The notes below the pieces were generated by a model that searched no databases, had not been told where the DNA came from, and saw nothing but the letters and a program-made list of their open reading frames with translations. DNA of 64,000 nt. Source: Pleurodeles waltl (taxonomy: Eukaryota > Chordata > Amphibia > Caudata > Salamandridae). Every line of letters begins with the position of its first letter. Positions within the stretch are counted from its first letter, which is position 1. The stretch spans positions 132,079,106 through 132,143,105 of the forward strand of contig NC_090447.1 of assembly GCF_031143425.1 (NCBI RefSeq), given 5' to 3'. This document shows positions 41,355 through 52,879 of this stretch, piece by piece. Both the position numbers and the translations under genes were made by a program.

Positions 41355-42339
41355 ACCCGGGCAGTCACAGCCACGGCTACAATTCAAGCCCCTGAACCAT
41401 CCGAGGGGTGCCCCGGGGGTATGCGTCAGGATGACGACAACCCGGAAGTGATTCCAAACCCGGATATCCGGGTTGAAGTAGCGTCGGCCCGAGGAGAAAA
41501 GGAGCCGGAGGGGAGGAAAGATGCGGAGCCGGAGGAGAGGAGAGATGCTGAGCTGGAGGACAAAGAAGACGATTCAGAGAAGCAGCTGTACAAAGACTGG
41601 AATACAGAGATGCCAACAACAACCAACGAGAGACACGGACGACCCGCCACGTCCCTGGAGAGGCGTGGCTATCACAGGTACGATCGTGCCTCAGGGTTAA
41701 TTTTTTTCCCTTGTGGACCAGGAGCGGGAGTGAGAGGGGTTTGCAGGGGAGGGATCGGGAGGAAGGGGTCTTGGGGAAAATTGATGCGAGTGCATGTAAA
41801 GACTAACAACCCACCTGGGAAGTGTGGTGAGATAAAATCACCCAGTGATAGAAATAAAGGACTCCACCTCATTAGATAAGTACACTAAGAATACTTGTGA
41901 GGATTGGGGTGCACCTACCTGCCCTGACCCGCTCACCTAAAACCCCTGCATGGTTCAAACCAATCCCTTTGATCTCACTTTCCCGCATACTAACCCTATC
42001 GTAGGAGAAGTCCCAGAAAACCCACACTTGCCTATTTTTCAGTTTTCCTTGGGGAACGACCACCAACGCCGGGAACGGAGATGTCCAACTTCATCTAGAC
42101 TACCGCCCATCCCTTGGTCTTGACGTCTGGGTGAGACGACCCTGTATGAAGAAAAACCCAGTATTATTCCAAGAGCCAGAGAGAAGAAGACCCTGGGACG
42201 TTACCTAAGGACATAAATAGACAGAAAAAGTATTAAAAGCACATTCAGAAGAAAAATAAAGAGCACTTACGCATGATACCTGGTATACTGGATCCTTTAC
42301 AAAAACACCCTAACTAAGTCCTAAGCCGAACCCACTACA
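41352..42339 (+). repeat. 3' LTR of gypsy B
   Basis: It is 988 bp, from TGAACCCGGGCAG to CCCACTACA, followed by the GTACA duplication. It carries about two copies of the 24-bp unit expanded in the 5' LTR. The 5' LTR differs from it at 8 of 131 positions in a stretch aligned by eye. Confidence 0.92.
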
Positions 42340-42344
42340 GTACA

Positions 42345-43131
42345 GTTACACAGTTCTCCATTCTTCTTTGGGACAAAAACAGAGGGGATGACACTGGGGG
42401 TGTGGAGTGGCGTATAAACCCCTTGGCTAACAGTTTGTCGAGGTATGCTCATCAGTGTAGGTTCTCTGGATCTGAGAGAGCTTACACACCACTACGTGGT
42501 AAGGTTGCCCCCGGAATCAAATCAGTACGGCAATCATACAACCTATGTGGTGGTAAGTGAGTGGCAGTTTGTGAACAGAACAGATCATGAAAGTCCCTAT
42601 ATGGCTCAGGTAAGTGTTGAAGCACAATGCAAGGGAGTCACCAAACGTGTTTTCCTCGTAACAAGAGTGCCAGCAAAATTTGGAATCTAGCGTGACTTCT
42701 CTTGTTGCTCAATCAATCTTTGGGTTGTGTAGCTTCATCCACAGAACACCCAGGTTGGCTCTGAACACAGGAGTTTCTAAAAGATTGAATTGGAGTTGCT
42801 CAGTGTGTCCATTAGCACATACCATAGTCAAAGGGGAGATCTTATATACTATCAGTCCTGATGGTAAATAGGAACCATCCCAAGCTCACACAGCTTCCAG
42901 GCTGTCTTTCCGGATGGTTGGGATACCAAGAGTCTTGGCTAGACCTAAGTCCAGACAATTCCTGGTAGCCCCAGAATCAAGCAAGATGGGGATCACCTTG
43001 GGAGCGTGGTTAGACAAAATAAGCGTCCCTGTCAAGGTCAAGTGATGTGGTACTGGACTGATTGTGTTTGCTAGCAGATGGGGTGAGACCACATCTCTAA
43101 CGCCGTCCGATAAGGAGGGCCAAAATCTCAC
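42345..43131 (-). pseudogene. gypsy A protease and start of reverse transcriptase
   Basis: On the minus strand 43,131-42,886 encodes an aspartic protease with the LLDSGATRNCLD motif. Downstream pieces (HTEQLQFNLLETPVF and HNPKID-like blocks, about 42,820-42,740) are typical of the protease-RT linker of sushi-type Ty3/gypsy elements. VPKKNGELC at about 42,380-42,350 starts the reverse transcriptase, which continues at 15,428 beyond element B. Several frameshifts are present. Confidence 0.85.
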
Positions 43132-44119
43132 CGGACATAGCAGTTTTCCATCTGATCCGAATTACCAGATTCAGTCACTGCCACAAGTCCCACCGCTTTC
43201 TTGGAAGGGCTAGGTTTATTTGTGCAGTCTTGGGCAAAATGTCTGAAATTATCACATTATAAACACAGGTTTAACTGCCACCGGATGTCTTTTTCGTCCT
43301 TTGACAAGGGTCCCTGCACTCTGCCCATTTATGGACAGCGTAATTGGATGGCTCTTTCTTTTCTGTTTTCATTACTACCACTTGGGTATCCTCACGGGTT
43401 ACATCTGCACTAATACGTCTTGGTCTCTGAGACACCAACAAAAAAGAGACATTCTTTTCTCATCCGGCCGCACCTTTTCAGTGAAGAGGTGATTGAAAGA
43501 GGCCATATAGGACAGAAAATCTTTACTACCCTGACACAGGTTTAGCAGTTCATTGTCATTAGCTTGCACAAATATTTGCTTAGCAAACAGTTTTGGAATT
43601 GCTTCCATAAAACGATCAAAATTGTAGAGTAAAGGGTCTTGCACTCCACAAGAGGGATTGACCATGTATCTACATTCCCACCCAGATAAGAAATAACCAC
43701 CTTAGCAGCAGCATCACTCAGGAATGTGGTTGGTTGACAAGGAACTTCAACTGCCATTAGTTCATGAAAAAATTGTACTTTGAACTGTTGCCAAAGAATC
43801 GTTCTGAAAAAGCCAAGGGAACAGGCACAGATGTAGTGACTGTTACATTTACAGGTGGTGACATAGCAGCTAAAGCTGCAGTATGATTTGACATGTCAGG
43901 AAACTGTATAACGGGCACCTTCTGTTTGGACCTGATACTTCCTTCCCATGGTGTAGTTTGAGGTTTCTAGCTTTGCAATTCACATTGTAATTTGCTGTTT
44001 TCCTTCTTAAGAGTGGACACCTCATGTTGCAAACTAGCTAGGCCCCTGGTTAAATCCTGCAGGGTGGGGATGTCCTCGCTCTGACCCAAACTTTCTAATG
44101 AATCCATTGTAGAATCCAT
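43132..44119 (-). pseudogene. gypsy A gag
   Basis: The frame opens at ATG 44,119 with a coiled coil (TRGLASLQHEVSTLKKENSK) and meets TAG near 43,965. Capsid fragments follow in two frames: QPTTFLSDAAAKVVISYLGG and a region with FDRFMEAIPKLF, at about 43,740-43,430. A zinc knuckle (C-x2-C-DNFR-H-FAQD-C) near 43,290-43,240 has a stop inside its first loop. It is the typical gag of a Ty3/gypsy element and is non-functional. Confidence 0.8.
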
Positions 44120-45314
44120 CACCCAGGTAGCCCTGTATTCTTGTGGCCTGGCTGAATGTCAAGGCCACTCACCTAAAGAGCATTTCTTCGGGGGTGATGA
44201 ATGTTCCTCCACCTCTTAAGGCACTATCTGAGCACTAGTGGGTGGTACAGGAGTCTCAGCAGGTGCCCCAAAAGGGAAGGGGGATTTAGAGAGGGAAAAA
44301 CAAAAAACACTGCTGCGCCTTGCTGCCAGGTCCTTCCAGGCTCATTATTCTCCGGGATGCAATGGTGCTGTGAACGGGGCAGTCGTCTGTCAGTCTGGAA
44401 ACTAAGACAATATAACGATACCCTATTAAAGTGTGCTCATGCTCAGGGGAGTGGTTTCATTACTGCACAATACAAGCAAAACACACACACATTATAATCA
44501 CCTTGTACTTACAATTCACTCTACATAAACAGCTCTCTTCTTATGGGTGTGGTGGTTGTTCTCTTATTCAGCAATTGTGTATTACACTAGAGGTCACTGT
44601 CCGATTTATCTGTCATAACTGTCATAACGGTTCATTGGGTTCTAATGTAGCAAAGATTACATGCAAACGTCTTTACATTGGCTATATGGCTTAAAGATCC
44701 ATGTGAAAAGTCTCAGTGCACCAAATTAACAACAGTGAAATGCAGGGATATACAAATACAATAACATGAAGCAACACCCAGAATATAGGTCTGTAAGTCT
44801 ACTATTGAAGAGCATTATATGATGACACACAAAGCACAGAAGGTCAATCAAGTCCCAATTACACAAGGCCGCTCAGTAATGGGAGGAGATAAGTAACAAG
44901 AAACACCAGGAGTCTACAAAGTCTACTGCTCAGGTGTGTAACATGATGCCCACAAAAGTCTCACAGCAAAGGAAAGCTCATGCACTTAGTTGAAGGGGCT
45001 CATCTCTGTGGATTTTCCTACAGGTGAAGTCAACGAGTGGAGATGTACCGACAAGCCAGTCTGCATCCCAAGCAAGCTGCTTCCGGATTTCCAGGCTCGC
45101 CAAGAAGAGCCTTTGATGATGGAAGCAATATCCAATCATGAGCCGGAACAGCGGGAGCCAGCCTCTAGCCGAACAGGAAAATGCAAAGGCAAGCAAGGCG
45201 TTGGCTGGGGCGTGGCTTTAAATAGCCAATCCAGATGACCGTTGCCTACCATGTGACCAATAAAACACATGAAGGCACGCCCACCAGGAAAAATGGAAAG
45301 CATCAGCATAACAA
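44120..45314 (-). repeat. probable 5' LTR and leader of gypsy A (left part)
   Basis: The sequence upstream of gypsy A gag carries a minus-strand ATTGGCTATTTAAAG at 45,230-45,216, which is a CCAAT box abutting a TATA-like box. That fits the U3 of an LTR promoter. The primer-binding site and the LTR border were not identified. The L1 inserted at 45,315-45,329 would then lie within U3. This is inference from position. Confidence 0.4.
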
Positions 45315-45329
45315 CTTGACTATCAACCC
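45315..45329. repeat. 15-bp target-site duplication of the L1 (left)
   Basis: CTTGACTATCAACCC occurs here and at 51,235-51,249 on either side of the L1. It is a perfect 15-bp direct repeat of the length typical for target-primed reverse transcription. Confidence 0.95.
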
Positions 45330-46330
45330 GGAGAACATGGCGGCTGGCATGGAGGCGGGTCGCTAGAGCACTGTGAGTTGGGTGCCCGGTCAGCACTGGT
45401 GAAGCTGAAAATTACGGATGTCTCAGCCTACCTGCTGTGAGGAAAGCAGCGACAGACCTGGAGGAGCTGCAGGCTGGTTGCGCGTCACCCTGGACCTGCA
45501 GATAAGTTGCTTGGCTGTCGCACTCTTCCCCTTTGAGGAAGCTGCGGCGATGGCAGCATCAGCATAAGCAGCATAGTTTGCGTGGTGGACAAGCCAGGAA
45601 GGACTGCGGTGGTGAAGGAAGACTCTGCACGCCAGTTACGAACACAATCGAAGATTGAAGTGTTGCGTTCACGTTTGCAGAATACAGAGGGAAAGAAGCA
45701 AAGAGGAAATAGACGTTCTGGGGGTAGGTTTATGGAGCGTTCTGCAGTAGCAGCGGGTGCCACTGAAGGTAAGAGCAGTCATCGGAGGAGCCTGGGAGGG
45801 AGAAGTGATAAAACCTCCCCAGTGTTGGTTGGTCAAGGGGGATAAATAACAGTTCAAGTGGATGAGGACTTACAACCACTATCTGGGCAGAGGGCTGTAA
45901 ATTATAAAATTATGACATGGAAAGCGTCTAAAAAGAACTCCATCTCCCGGAGAATAACTCCCTCACTGAGGTCATATTTTAGAGTTCTTCCCTCAGTGGC
46001 GAGCCCCAGTGAACCCTCTTAGCCAGCTAATTCCATGGAGGGTTCATCAGCCAAGGAAGCCTTCCTGTTACAAGGGAAGCAGAGTCTGGTATAGTGGAGC
46101 ATGGCAGATAGGAGAGGGAGTGTGGTAAGAGAACCCAAAAAGAGTATTGTACTAGTAATACACTTGGCGAATTTCCAGATGGCCAATTGATGTATGATGA
46201 GGTAATCTCACATACTGGGGACTTTACAAGGAGTGTTGAGACCCAGAAGGAAAGTGAGGTGCAGGAGTAAAGGAAGGCCTCATTGGGGGTGGAAACTCGA
46301 CCTACTTATTCAAATCCCCCTATAGAGGCA
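45330..46330 (+). promoter_or_regulatory. L1 5' UTR with YY1-like site at its start
   Basis: AACATGGCGGC at 45,334-45,344 fits the YY1 consensus AAnATGGCG and lies 5 bases from the element start, the same place as the YY1 site that sets the start of human L1 transcripts. The rest of the region is GC-rich at first and has no supported frame. Confidence 0.6.
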
Positions 46331-47000
46331 ATGATTATTTTGCTTTCTGAGGAGTTCAAAAAAGGATTCGCAGTATCCGAAGCAAGCCAAGTATATATTG
46401 GAGAGGCCTGTGAAACATTGGGGAAAAAAATGATGCACTGGCCAAATGAACCCAGGTGCTAGATGAGTCGGTAGAAGGCCTGAAGGAAAATATAAGTAAA
46501 AATAAGCAGGAAATTGGGCAGATGAAAGCTAATGAACAAGAAATGATGGATAAGCTAGAACATTTAGAGAATGTTGCAAGGAGGAATATCCTAAGAATCT
46601 TGAATGTTCCTGCAGGGGTGGAAGGCAATGATATCAAAGGTGCTTGCAGGTGGAAGAAAGCAAGGAGGCTATTGTGGCAGATGTCCAGAGGATTCATAGA
46701 GACCCTTTTAAGAGAGATCTTAGTAAAAAGAAGCAGTGCAAAATCTTGATACATTTTCAGACTTATGCTCTAAAGGAGAGAATTCTGCTGGAAGCTGTAA
46801 AAACAAAATTATTAAAAGAGAAAGGCTTCTCTTTTGAAGTTAGGTCGGACCACGCTAAGACTACTTTGAATAGACAGTGGAAGATAGGGAAACGTTTGGA
46901 GCCTAGGTATCTCAGCTCAGCTTCAATTTCTATCCTTTCTGCGTGTGATGCATAATAATAAAATGTATAATTTGAGGGATCAAATAGCGAAGATGGGCTA
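46330..47000 (+). pseudogene. L1 ORF1 (RNA-binding protein)
   Basis: A coiled coil (ESVEGLKENISKNKQEIGQM, about 46,460-46,520) leads into NVARRNILRILNVPAGVEG (about 46,570-46,625), the start of the RRM-like region of L1 ORF1 proteins. After a frameshift near 46,640 the C-terminal domain follows (DVQRIHRDPF, QCKILIHFQTYALKERIL, then MYNLRDQIAKMG ending near 47,000). The protein would coat L1 RNA as a trimer. Frame breaks make it non-functional. Confidence 0.85.
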
Positions 47001-47331
47001 ATAGAGTCCATCAGGAACAGGAATCAACCGATTTAAAAGTTGAGTGTATCTTTATCAACCGGGCACCCCCCTCTCAGAGGCACCTTAAATTTGGGCATAC
47101 CATCTGGCCCATGAGGAGATATGGATGGGTTCTCTACAGGTACAAATCAATGGTCACAATTGGGTGAGAAAGAGGGAGAGGGAGTGGGAGGGGAGCACAG
47201 GGTGGGGACCATTAGAGAGAAAAATAAAAAAATCCTCTTTCACCTTACCGATAATAGATGGCATAGTTATAGAAAAATAAACGGGAAAATATTATGTAAC
47301 CCAAGGGAAAGATAGAAATCTGATTCAGATT

Positions 47332-50300
47332 ATGACATGGAACGTGAATGGGTTGAGATCTAAGGACCGAAGGGGAAGAATTCTGCAATATTTGAGGGAC
47401 TCCTCAGCACATATTATGATTCTGCAAGAAACATATTTGACAGGAAGGGAAGCCACAAAAATGGGTTCAATCCTTTATATGCATGGACCATCATTTTTAT
47501 ATCAAGGGGGTTGCCATTGTGACTAAGCAACAGATCAGAGTAGCTATATTGGGAGTAGACTCTGATAATTTGGTTTGGTGGGTTATAGTCAATCTTCAAT
47601 TGTATGACACAGTCTTTACCCTAGTAGGGCTTTACGGCCCAAACTGTGAAGAGATCCACCCAATGAGAAGGATGTTCTCTTGCCGTTTGAATTTCTCTGA
47701 TCCAGTCATAATGGCAGGGGACTTCAATGTGATTATAGATAACGATCTGTACAAGTCATCTAAAGCTAGGTTAATGGCTATGCCAAATCACAGTCTTAAC
47801 TTAAGAGTAGGATGAAGGAATTCGGTCTGTGTGATCTCTGGAGATTGAGAGCAGGGGGACAGCAAGTTTTTTCATTTAGAAATAAAAAGTATGCCCATGC
47901 TTCCTGAATAGACTACTTTCTTTCAATCAAGTGTCAGCGGAGGTGGTCGATAAGATAGTATATGTGCCGGAACATCTATCAGATCATTCAGCGGTGATAT
48001 TGACAGTGAAATTAGATTAAAAAAATGAGGTGAGAAGATGGACATTAGACCGCTCTCTGCTATTGAAGGGGGATGTGGTGTCACAGCTACATATGGATAC
48101 AGAAGAGGATTTTTTAGAATTAATCTGGGATCTACCCCAATATATTTGGTGTGGGACGCTTATAATGCCTTCATAAGAGGTAAAATAATGAGCTTTCTAG
48201 TTTAAGAAATAAGAAGCATAGAGAGGAAATAGGTTGGAGATGGAGATGGCTGAATGTGAGCATTCAATAAAAGATTGGGCAGACCCTTTAGACAAAATGG
48301 CCAGTAGGATGAAGCAGTTGAAATTACAATTAGAGGACGTATTGCAGGGGAGACTGAGGAAAAACTGGGAGGTCAGTACATTAGCCCACTTTGAATATGG
48401 TGAGAGTGCTAGGAAACTGCTAGCATGGAAAGCTAGAACTGAACAAACTAAAAATACTATCAAAGAGATTAGATGTGAGCAAACGGGGGAAAGATTGTCA
48501 AGTAGTGCAGATATAGGCAAGGCCTTTCAGGTTTTTTTCACAGATATTTATACCGAGGATAATACAGTAACGAGGGAAGAAGTGAGAAATTGGATGAGTG
48601 TAGATGAGACACCCAGACTAACAGCAAAGGAGCAGATATTTCTGAATAAAAAATGCCACAAGGGGAAATTAGGGCAGCACTTAAAGTAGGTAAGGAAGGT
48701 AAAGTTGCAGGGCTGGATGGTATTCCAATAGAGCTATATAATGTATTGGGGGAATCTACAGTCCCAGTTATCTCAGTCTTGTTTGGAGAGATTTTTGAGA
48801 AGGAGTTGGCACTACCAGCATCATTGAACAATGCTGTAATAACTTTGATTTTAAAACCAGGTAAAAATCAAACAAGATGTGAGTCATATAGGCCGATTTC
48901 TCTTTTGAACAGCGATTATAAGCTATTTGCTAAAGTGCTAGCAGAGAGAATAAATGGAGTGGTGGCTGGACTCTTGCATAAGGATCAGAAAAGATTTCTT
49001 AAAGGCAGGCAAATCCACAAACAAACATCTAACGTAATAGGCGCTATTGACTTGCCAACAAATGACGGCTCCCCTCACGCAATAATCAGGCTGGATGCTA
49101 TGAAGGCATTTGATAGGGTTAACTGGTCTTATCTAATTTCTATTCTAAGTGTTTACGGATTTGGTGACACCTTCTGTAGGATGGTGGGTCTTCTTTATCA
49201 GGCTCCTTCAGCTAGGGTAATGGAGACTGGGAGGCTATCACCTTCTTTTGAAATAACTAGAGGTACGAGACAGAGTTGCCCACTATCTCCACTATTGTTT
49301 AACTTATATATTGAGCCCTTTGCTAGGACATTAAGATAGGATCTCTCCTTTTCTATGCTGTGGATGGGAGAAAAAGGTTTCACCTTACGTAGATGATTTG
49401 CTACTTTATACTTTGGACTTACAAACAACTGTACCAGTAGTTTTGGAGATCTCCGCTGATTTTGGGAAGATGTTGGGCTATTATGTTAATCCGGAGAACA
49501 CAGAGATCATGGTGTGGAATCAGAAGAGCGAAAGTTTGCTAATAAAAAACTAAAATGAGATACTTGGGCTTAAAGATTGCACAGGACATTAAGCTGATAT
49601 CAACGGTCAACTTAAAAAAAGTGCGGTTAGAATGTAATAATCTGATGCAGGGGTTGTTACACCTACCCTTGTCACTTCTTGGAAGGGTCAGTCTGGTTAA
49701 AATGGTGGTTTTGTCCAAGGTTAGTTATTTGTTTATCACAATTCCTCTGCAAATGGACAAGAAGATACTAGCTAAAATCCAGCAGGATATTAACTCATTT
49801 ATATGGGCGCATAAGAAGTTAGAAGTAACATGGAAGAAGCTGCTTAGAAGAAGGGAGATGGGGGCCTTGCATTGCTTGACCTTCAATATTATAATTGGGC
49901 CTTCCAGCTTAAGAATGCAAGGATGTTTTTTCCTTGCCTGACTTGACAGACCTTGGCTGTAAGTTTAAAGCTATGTTAAGTGATGTGAAGGGGGCAGCGA
50001 ATCACTTTTTGCTTAAGTATGGTGATCCCAAATATTTCACGAAAATAAGATTAAAAGTGTGGCAAGATATGGCAAAGACTTGGTACAGTATACGGAGAAC
50101 AATTAAGGGACAATACTATAGCCACTGGGCACCCATTTGTGACTCTCCAGGTACGCCAGAGAGTCTAGAGGATATATTGGCCAGCCCAATTAAGAATGCA
50201 GGATTAATGTATTGGGGGATCTCATTAAGGAAGGCAGGTTACTCCTGTGGGATGAAATCTCTGCGGAGACGGGGGGAAGTGTCCAGATTAAAGTATATAC

Positions 50301-51069
50301 AGATGAATGGCTGGGCACAGAAGGGTTGAATGATTATAGGTCAGAAGAATCAGTTGGAGGAGAAGATAATGCAGCGATTACCCCCCAAAAAAGAAGTGCC
50401 TACATGGTATTGGGAAATTATGGAGTTGGCAGATGGAGAATTCAAGCTGACAGAGGACTTGTGGGGGAGTAGTATGCTGGGTGTACAATTACAAGAAATA
50501 TGGCAAACTTCTATGCATGTTTTATACATAGTGGTTAAACCAGCCACTTACAGAAAAAAAATCATCTGTTTTCAATATACAGGGCTTATATGTCTCCCTA
50601 TAAATTGTCAAAAATGAGGAAAGGAGAAGAGGCCAAATGTGGAAAGTTTGGCCTAGCAAAAGCTATGAACGTACACATATTCATGGAATACCCAGTAGTA
50701 CACTCTTTTTGGAGGGAAGTAATGGAAACAATTTCAGAAGTTATCGGGGTGAGTGTCAATAGAAGTCTCTCCATAGTTATTTTTGGAGTTTTGGATGGAG
50801 GAGGAGTAGTGGAGAGTAATGTGCAGAAGTTGTTATTGTACTCTATGCTCTTGGGTTGGAGAGAGTTAATTAAGAAATGGGTAGGTAACACACCCCCTTC
50901 ATATGCAGACTGGTTGGATGAGTTGGTGTACGTGACAAGAATGGATCTGTCAAGAGGTATCACTAGAGCTAAGAAAGTTTGGTTGCCCTTTGTTGAATGG
51001 TTAAGGAGGAACAGAGCACAGGTCAAAACAATGATTGGTACAATGATTATGCCTTTTCCCCACTCTTGA
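47332..51069 (+). pseudogene. L1 ORF2 (endonuclease and reverse transcriptase)
   Basis: An APE-type endonuclease starts MTWNVNGLRSKDRRG and shows LQETYLTG, VGLYGPN, MAGDFNVI and SDHSAVILTV in several frames up to about 48,010. Reverse transcriptase blocks follow: GLDGIPIELY, SYRPISLLNSDYK, DAMKAFDRVNW and GTRQSCPLSPLLFNLY (48,650-49,320). The catalytic block near 49,385-49,410 reads YVDDLLLY instead of the usual F/YADD. The C-terminal region (RYLGLKIAQD, LSLLGRVSLVKM) reaches 49,940, and a degraded cysteine-region-like tail follows to 51,069. At least six frameshifts are visible. Confidence 0.9.
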
Positions 51070-51234
51070 GGCTGTGTGGGAGTATAATTTCCCTTCCCTC
51101 CTATATTTCTGGGGCATGGTGTGAGAGAGAGGAATGACCCCGATGCTAAAGGTCTGAATTCGGAATGAGAGGGTGTCAAATAAATCGGCGTGGAGAAGAC
51201 CTGGAGCCTAAAGTGAATGAGAACAAAAAAAAAT
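51070..51234 (+). other. L1 3' UTR and A tail
   Basis: A short 3' region ends in about nine A residues and a T, directly before the duplicated target sequence. An AATAAA motif is at 51,179-51,184. Confidence 0.8.
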
Positions 51235-51249
51235 CTTGACTATCAACCC

Positions 51250-51699
51250 ACCATGCTTCTCAGAGCATTGCGTGCGGATACACATGGCACTAGGCATTAG
51301 CAAAAGCAAGGAACCAAATAAAAACAAAGCAGTAAGCATGGGACAAAGAGTCCCGCCACCTAATGATACAGGTAAGATCAACACCACTTCCACACACATA
51401 ATCCCCCATTACACATAAGGCTAAAGCACCAGTGAGAGAAATACTCACACAACTTGAGTACTAGGGTGTGAAAGAACCCTGCATATAACCAATGAACAAA
51501 CCTTTGTTCCCTGTAGCTAAGCCAGACCATTCATATAGGGTAGTCTTACGTTACAGACACCTAAACAGTCACACAAGCACATGTACTGGACAAAATGCAC
51601 ACAGCACAACAATTTACTGTGCAAAAAATGCAAAACAACCTTGGATATTTTTTGCCAATATATGACACCTGAAAGCAGAGATTTGACTGCCTTCAGCAC
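51250..51699. other. no supported gene; may be the rest of the gypsy A LTR
   Basis: This is the sequence that was contiguous with 45,314 before the L1 arrived, so its left part may be LTR of gypsy A. Somewhere before 51,700 it passes into the foamy-like provirus remnant. No border is visible. Confidence 0.35.
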
Positions 51700-52114
51700 A
51701 TTAGGCTTCCAAAGAAGATTTTATTAACTCCCACAAGGGTATACGAACAGTCCTGGATTGTTCTCAGCTTGTGTAATATCCGTACTACACAACATTGACC
51801 CTGAGGCATTGTCCTATGAAGATGACATCTACCTAACAGATGAAGACCTGGTCACATACCAAAGACAGGTGGACTGCATTGTGGTGGGTTTTGCTGAAAT
51901 AGGCCACAATTTAATTTCAAGAAAACAAAAAAATGCCTTTCTCAGTGTCCTGTTTTTGGAATACGAGTTATCAGATGAAAGAAAGAAAAACCTGGTGCCC
52001 CACTTTCTAGAAAAGTGTGCAAAATTACAACCATTAAACACCATCAAAATGCAACAATCATTATTGAGCTTTTTAAATTTTGGCAGAACACAGTCGTGTC
52101 TTGCGGGGGCCACA
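51700..52114 (+). pseudogene. foamy-like retroviral reverse transcriptase fragment
   Basis: The frame reads LPQGYTNSPGLFSACV at 51,728-51,775, then YEDDIYLTDEDL where the catalytic YVDD would be (V replaced by E). It continues to a block FLEKCAKLQPLNTIKMQQSLLSFLNFGRT (shown here only to name its position, 52,000-52,095). The spacing of the DDIYL and LLNFxR blocks resembles spumaviruses and their fish and amphibian relatives more than gypsy or gamma-type elements. It ends at an unrelated insert. The catalytic change and truncation make it a fossil. Confidence 0.7.
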
Positions 52115-52478
52115 GGGGAAAGGGCAATGCACGGTGGAAGGGTGGGGGGACATTAAAAACATTAACAAGCAATCAATGTAAAAAAAACAAAAAACTTACC
52201 TCTGTCCAAGCGCCACTCCTCTTCTCCGTAGCTGCAGGCAGTCACAGGCTCCCAGGCTCAAAGCAGCATCAGGATTGTCTGGGAGCGCCCAACCAGGGCA
52301 CTCTCAGGCAGACTGGGAGCCTGTGCAGGCTCTCTCCACCCCGGCAACTGTATTGCCAGGCTGGAGAGAGCCCTGTGTGCATGTGTGTTTGGCCTGCCTG
52401 AGATGGCTGGCCATACATACATGCGCAGTGAGGGGAGTGCACAGTGCCCTGGATCTTGATGGCCCTGGCACAGTGGCT
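52115..52478. repeat. unidentified insertion with inverted repeats
   Basis: GC-rich sequence separates the reverse transcriptase fragment from the integrase-tail fragment of the foamy-like remnant. CACAGGCTCCCAG (about 52,241) is mirrored by CTGGGAGCCTGTG (about 52,314), and a CTCTCC...GGAGAG hairpin follows. An A-rich run lies at 52,180-52,196. It could be a SINE or MITE. I do not recognise it. Confidence 0.4.
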
Positions 52479-52811
52479 GAATACACACCTTTTGACTTAA
52501 ATGAACGTGCCACTGTTTTTCAAGAATTACAAAAGTTATGTTTTAAAATCTCTTCTGCATGTGCCACCACCTTGGGAATGAGGGATTCACCAACAACGTG
52601 TACTGGCTGGTTTCCAAAAGTTGGGTATGTAGTGTGTGTAAAGATTGCTGTGAAGAAGGAATTCAGCCCTTCATATCGAGCACCAGTTCCAGCCCTGGGA
52701 ATACACACTACCAGAACTGTCATCCTACCACCACTGCCTGGTTCTAAAGAAAATCACTTTGTTTCAATAGACAATGTCAAATTGCACCATGTGGTCAGTC
52801 CTACACAGTAG
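52479..52811 (+). pseudogene. foamy-like integrase C-terminal fragment
   Basis: The frame contains TPFDLNERATVF and then an SH3-like integrase tail: WFPKVGYVV, a basic loop, GIHTTRTVILPPLPGSKEN and VSIDNVKLHHV. It ends at TAG 52,809-52,811. The integrase core and RNase H are missing, deleted between this and the reverse transcriptase piece. The tail has the form of retroviral rather than gypsy integrases. Confidence 0.65.
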
Positions 52812-52879
52812 GCCATGAGGATTCCTGAGCATTTCCTAAATTCCCTCACTGCTAGTCAGGTTGTGCCTCTCCAAAATTT

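Larger units (their letters stand above)
15429..42339 (+). mobile_element. Gmr1-like Ty3/gypsy retrotransposon B with four later insertions
   Basis: The element runs from a 5' LTR starting TGTAACCGGG to a 3' LTR ending CCCACTACA and sits in a GTACA duplication. Domain order along the plus strand is capsid (SCAN-like), zinc knuckle, protease, integrase, reverse transcriptase, RNase H. Integrase before reverse transcriptase is the unusual order of Gmr1-like elements. Four insertions interrupt it: the solo LTR (15,588-16,438), the retrovirus (18,197-28,094), the Harbinger (28,741-37,554) and a MITE (38,443-39,404). Subtracting these and their duplications leaves about 6,370 bp. The LTRs show 8 differences in one 131-base stretch I aligned by eye, and the coding frames are broken, so B is much older than the retrovirus inside it. 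Confidence 0.9.
45330..51234 (+). mobile_element. full-length L1-clade LINE, inactivated
   Basis: The element is 5,905 bp, bounded by a perfect 15-bp duplication and ending in a short A run. It has a 5' untranslated region of about 1 kb, ORF1 (about 46,330-47,000), ORF2 (47,332-51,069) and a short 3' end. Because it still begins with a promoter-like motif it appears not to be 5'-truncated, which is uncommon for LINE insertions. Many frameshifts show it is old. Confidence 0.92.
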
